Assembly: GCA_030052355.1 (NCBI GenBank)
Contig: JASIGS010000388.1
Span: 1 to 6,417, forward strand
Source: Streptosporangiaceae bacterium
Lineage (GTDB): Bacteria; Actinomycetota; Actinomycetes; Streptosporangiales; Streptosporangiaceae
DNA length: 6,417 nucleotides
Direction of reading: 5' to 3'
Part shown: positions 5,912-6,417 of the stretch, piece after piece
How the letters are laid out: the number at the start of each line of letters is the position of its first letter
Position numbering within the stretch: the stretch's first letter is position 1
Notes under the pieces: model-generated
The model's database searches: none
Told to the model about the DNA's origin: nothing
What the model saw: only the letters and a program-made list of their open reading frames with translations
Position numbers and translations under genes: made by a program

Positions 5912-5991
5912 CGTCCTCATGTCCTCCACGCTGCGACGACCCACCGCACTGTGATTCCCGCATCGGCACCGGAAACGCCCGGAAGCGCGAC

Positions 5992-6417
5992 CTAGTAGTG
6001 GATGACACCGGGTGCGCCGCCACCGCAGGCGATGGCCTCTCCGTTGATCGCCACGCTGAGCGGCGAGGCGAGGAACGCGATCACCGTGGCGATCTCGGCT
6101 GCGTCGATCAGGCGGCCGATGGTGGTGGTCGCCGCCATGCGGCGCTCGATCTCCGCCGGCTCGGCCCCCGTGGCCGCGGCGCGGGCCGCTACCACGCCTG
6201 GCGTGGCTTCGGTGCGGGTCGTACCGGGGTGGATCACTGTCACGTTGACTCCGCTGCGCCCGAGCTCGTCGGCGAGGTTCTTGGTCATCGCCGCCACGGC
6301 GACGTTGCGGATCGATCCGATCGTTGACCCGGTGCTGCGCGCGGCCAGCCCGCTGACGCTGATGATGCGGCCCCAGCCGGCCGCGACCATCCCGGGCGCG
6401 AGCACCTGCGCGCAGCG
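5992..6417 (-). CDS. Short-chain dehydrogenase/reductase (SDR), C-terminal part
   Basis: The frame is open to the window's right edge, so only the last 141 residues are present and the NAD(P)-binding Gly motif lies outside. The visible part is SDR-like: WGRIISVSGLAARSTGS (15-31 of the fragment) holds the catalytic Ser strand, followed by AAMTKNLADELG, VNVTVIHPGTTRTE, and the tail LASPLSVAINGEAIACGGG ending VIHY. In classical SDRs a YxxxK motif follows the Ser. Here the aligned segment is TIGSIRNVAV, with Ile (bases 6319-6321) in place of Tyr and Arg (6307-6309) in place of Lys. Some SDR subfamilies with a GSxRN segment also appear to lack the Tyr, so this is probably a divergent subgroup, not a sequencing error. 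Normal oxidoreductase chemistry is doubtful. It is upstream of, and on the same strand as, the nitrilase-like gene. Confidence 0.85.
   Translation of the reverse strand, partial: RCAQVLAPGMVAAGWGRIISVSGLAARSTGSTIGSIRNVAVAAMTKNLADELGRSGVNVTVIHPGTTRTEATPGVVAARAAATGAEPAEIERRMAATTTIGRLIDAAEIATVIAFLASPLSVAINGEAIACGGGAPGVIHY

Noticed and set aside
5346..5954. Open frame of 202 codons on + opposite the N-terminus of the nitrilase-like gene
   Set aside because: Its composition (Ser, Arg, Pro) is typical of an antisense shadow, and it has no ribosome site or domain.
5912..5991. Terminator or promoter between the SDR and nitrilase-like genes
   Set aside because: Only four-base stems (CCGG) and no credible -10 element were found. 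Whether the two genes form an operon is left open.
1..6417. A defence island or mobile element reading of the whole window
   Set aside because: No nuclease, reverse transcriptase, transposase, integrase, terminal repeats or tRNA is seen. Apart from the nitrilase-like protein, the genes are ordinary actinomycete chromosomal families.

Overview
The window comes from a high-GC bacterial chromosome. Third codon positions are almost all G or C, GTG starts occur, and the gene types (AlkZ-like winged-helix protein, pterin dehydratase/VOC fusion, ArsR-SRPBCC pair, SnoaL-like protein) are typical of actinomycetes. Genus cannot be told from the sequence alone. There are no RNA genes, insertion sequences, CRISPR repeats or integration signs.

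Layout, left to right: (1) the C-terminal end of a membrane protein on + (1-215); (2) an AlkZ/HTH_42-type winged-helix protein on - (212-1219); (3) a SnoaL/NTF2-like protein on + (1292-1681); (4) a pterin-4a-carbinolamine dehydratase-like/VOC fusion on - (1718-2401); (5) an ArsR repressor and a two-domain SRPBCC protein on +, translationally coupled (2516-3842); (6) a ~690-residue, unnamed protein on - with a nitrilase-like Glu-Lys-Glu-Cys constellation in its middle (3839-5911); (7) the C-terminal half of a short-chain dehydrogenase on - (5992-6417, cut by the window edge). There is no gene-free stretch above about 120 bases.

The genes alternate in direction, so there are three convergent junctions. 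Two have interlocked stop codons (CTAG at 212-215, CTAA at 3839-3842). The third holds a strong inverted repeat that probably ends transcription from both sides. The divergent VOC/ArsR region carries a near-consensus promoter whose predicted +1 falls exactly on the ArsR GTG start, with a perfect palindrome in its spacer: a likely leaderless, autoregulated repressor gene.

The clearest functional unit is ArsR-SRPBCC. The most novel gene is the large nitrilase-like protein: its central fold assignment rests on visible motifs, but its N- and C-terminal regions are not recognised and no substrate can be named. Several proteins lack expected catalytic residues (third His of the pterin dehydratase, Tyr/Lys of the SDR, the Q-x-Q of AlkZ), so names should be read as fold assignments and not as proven activities.
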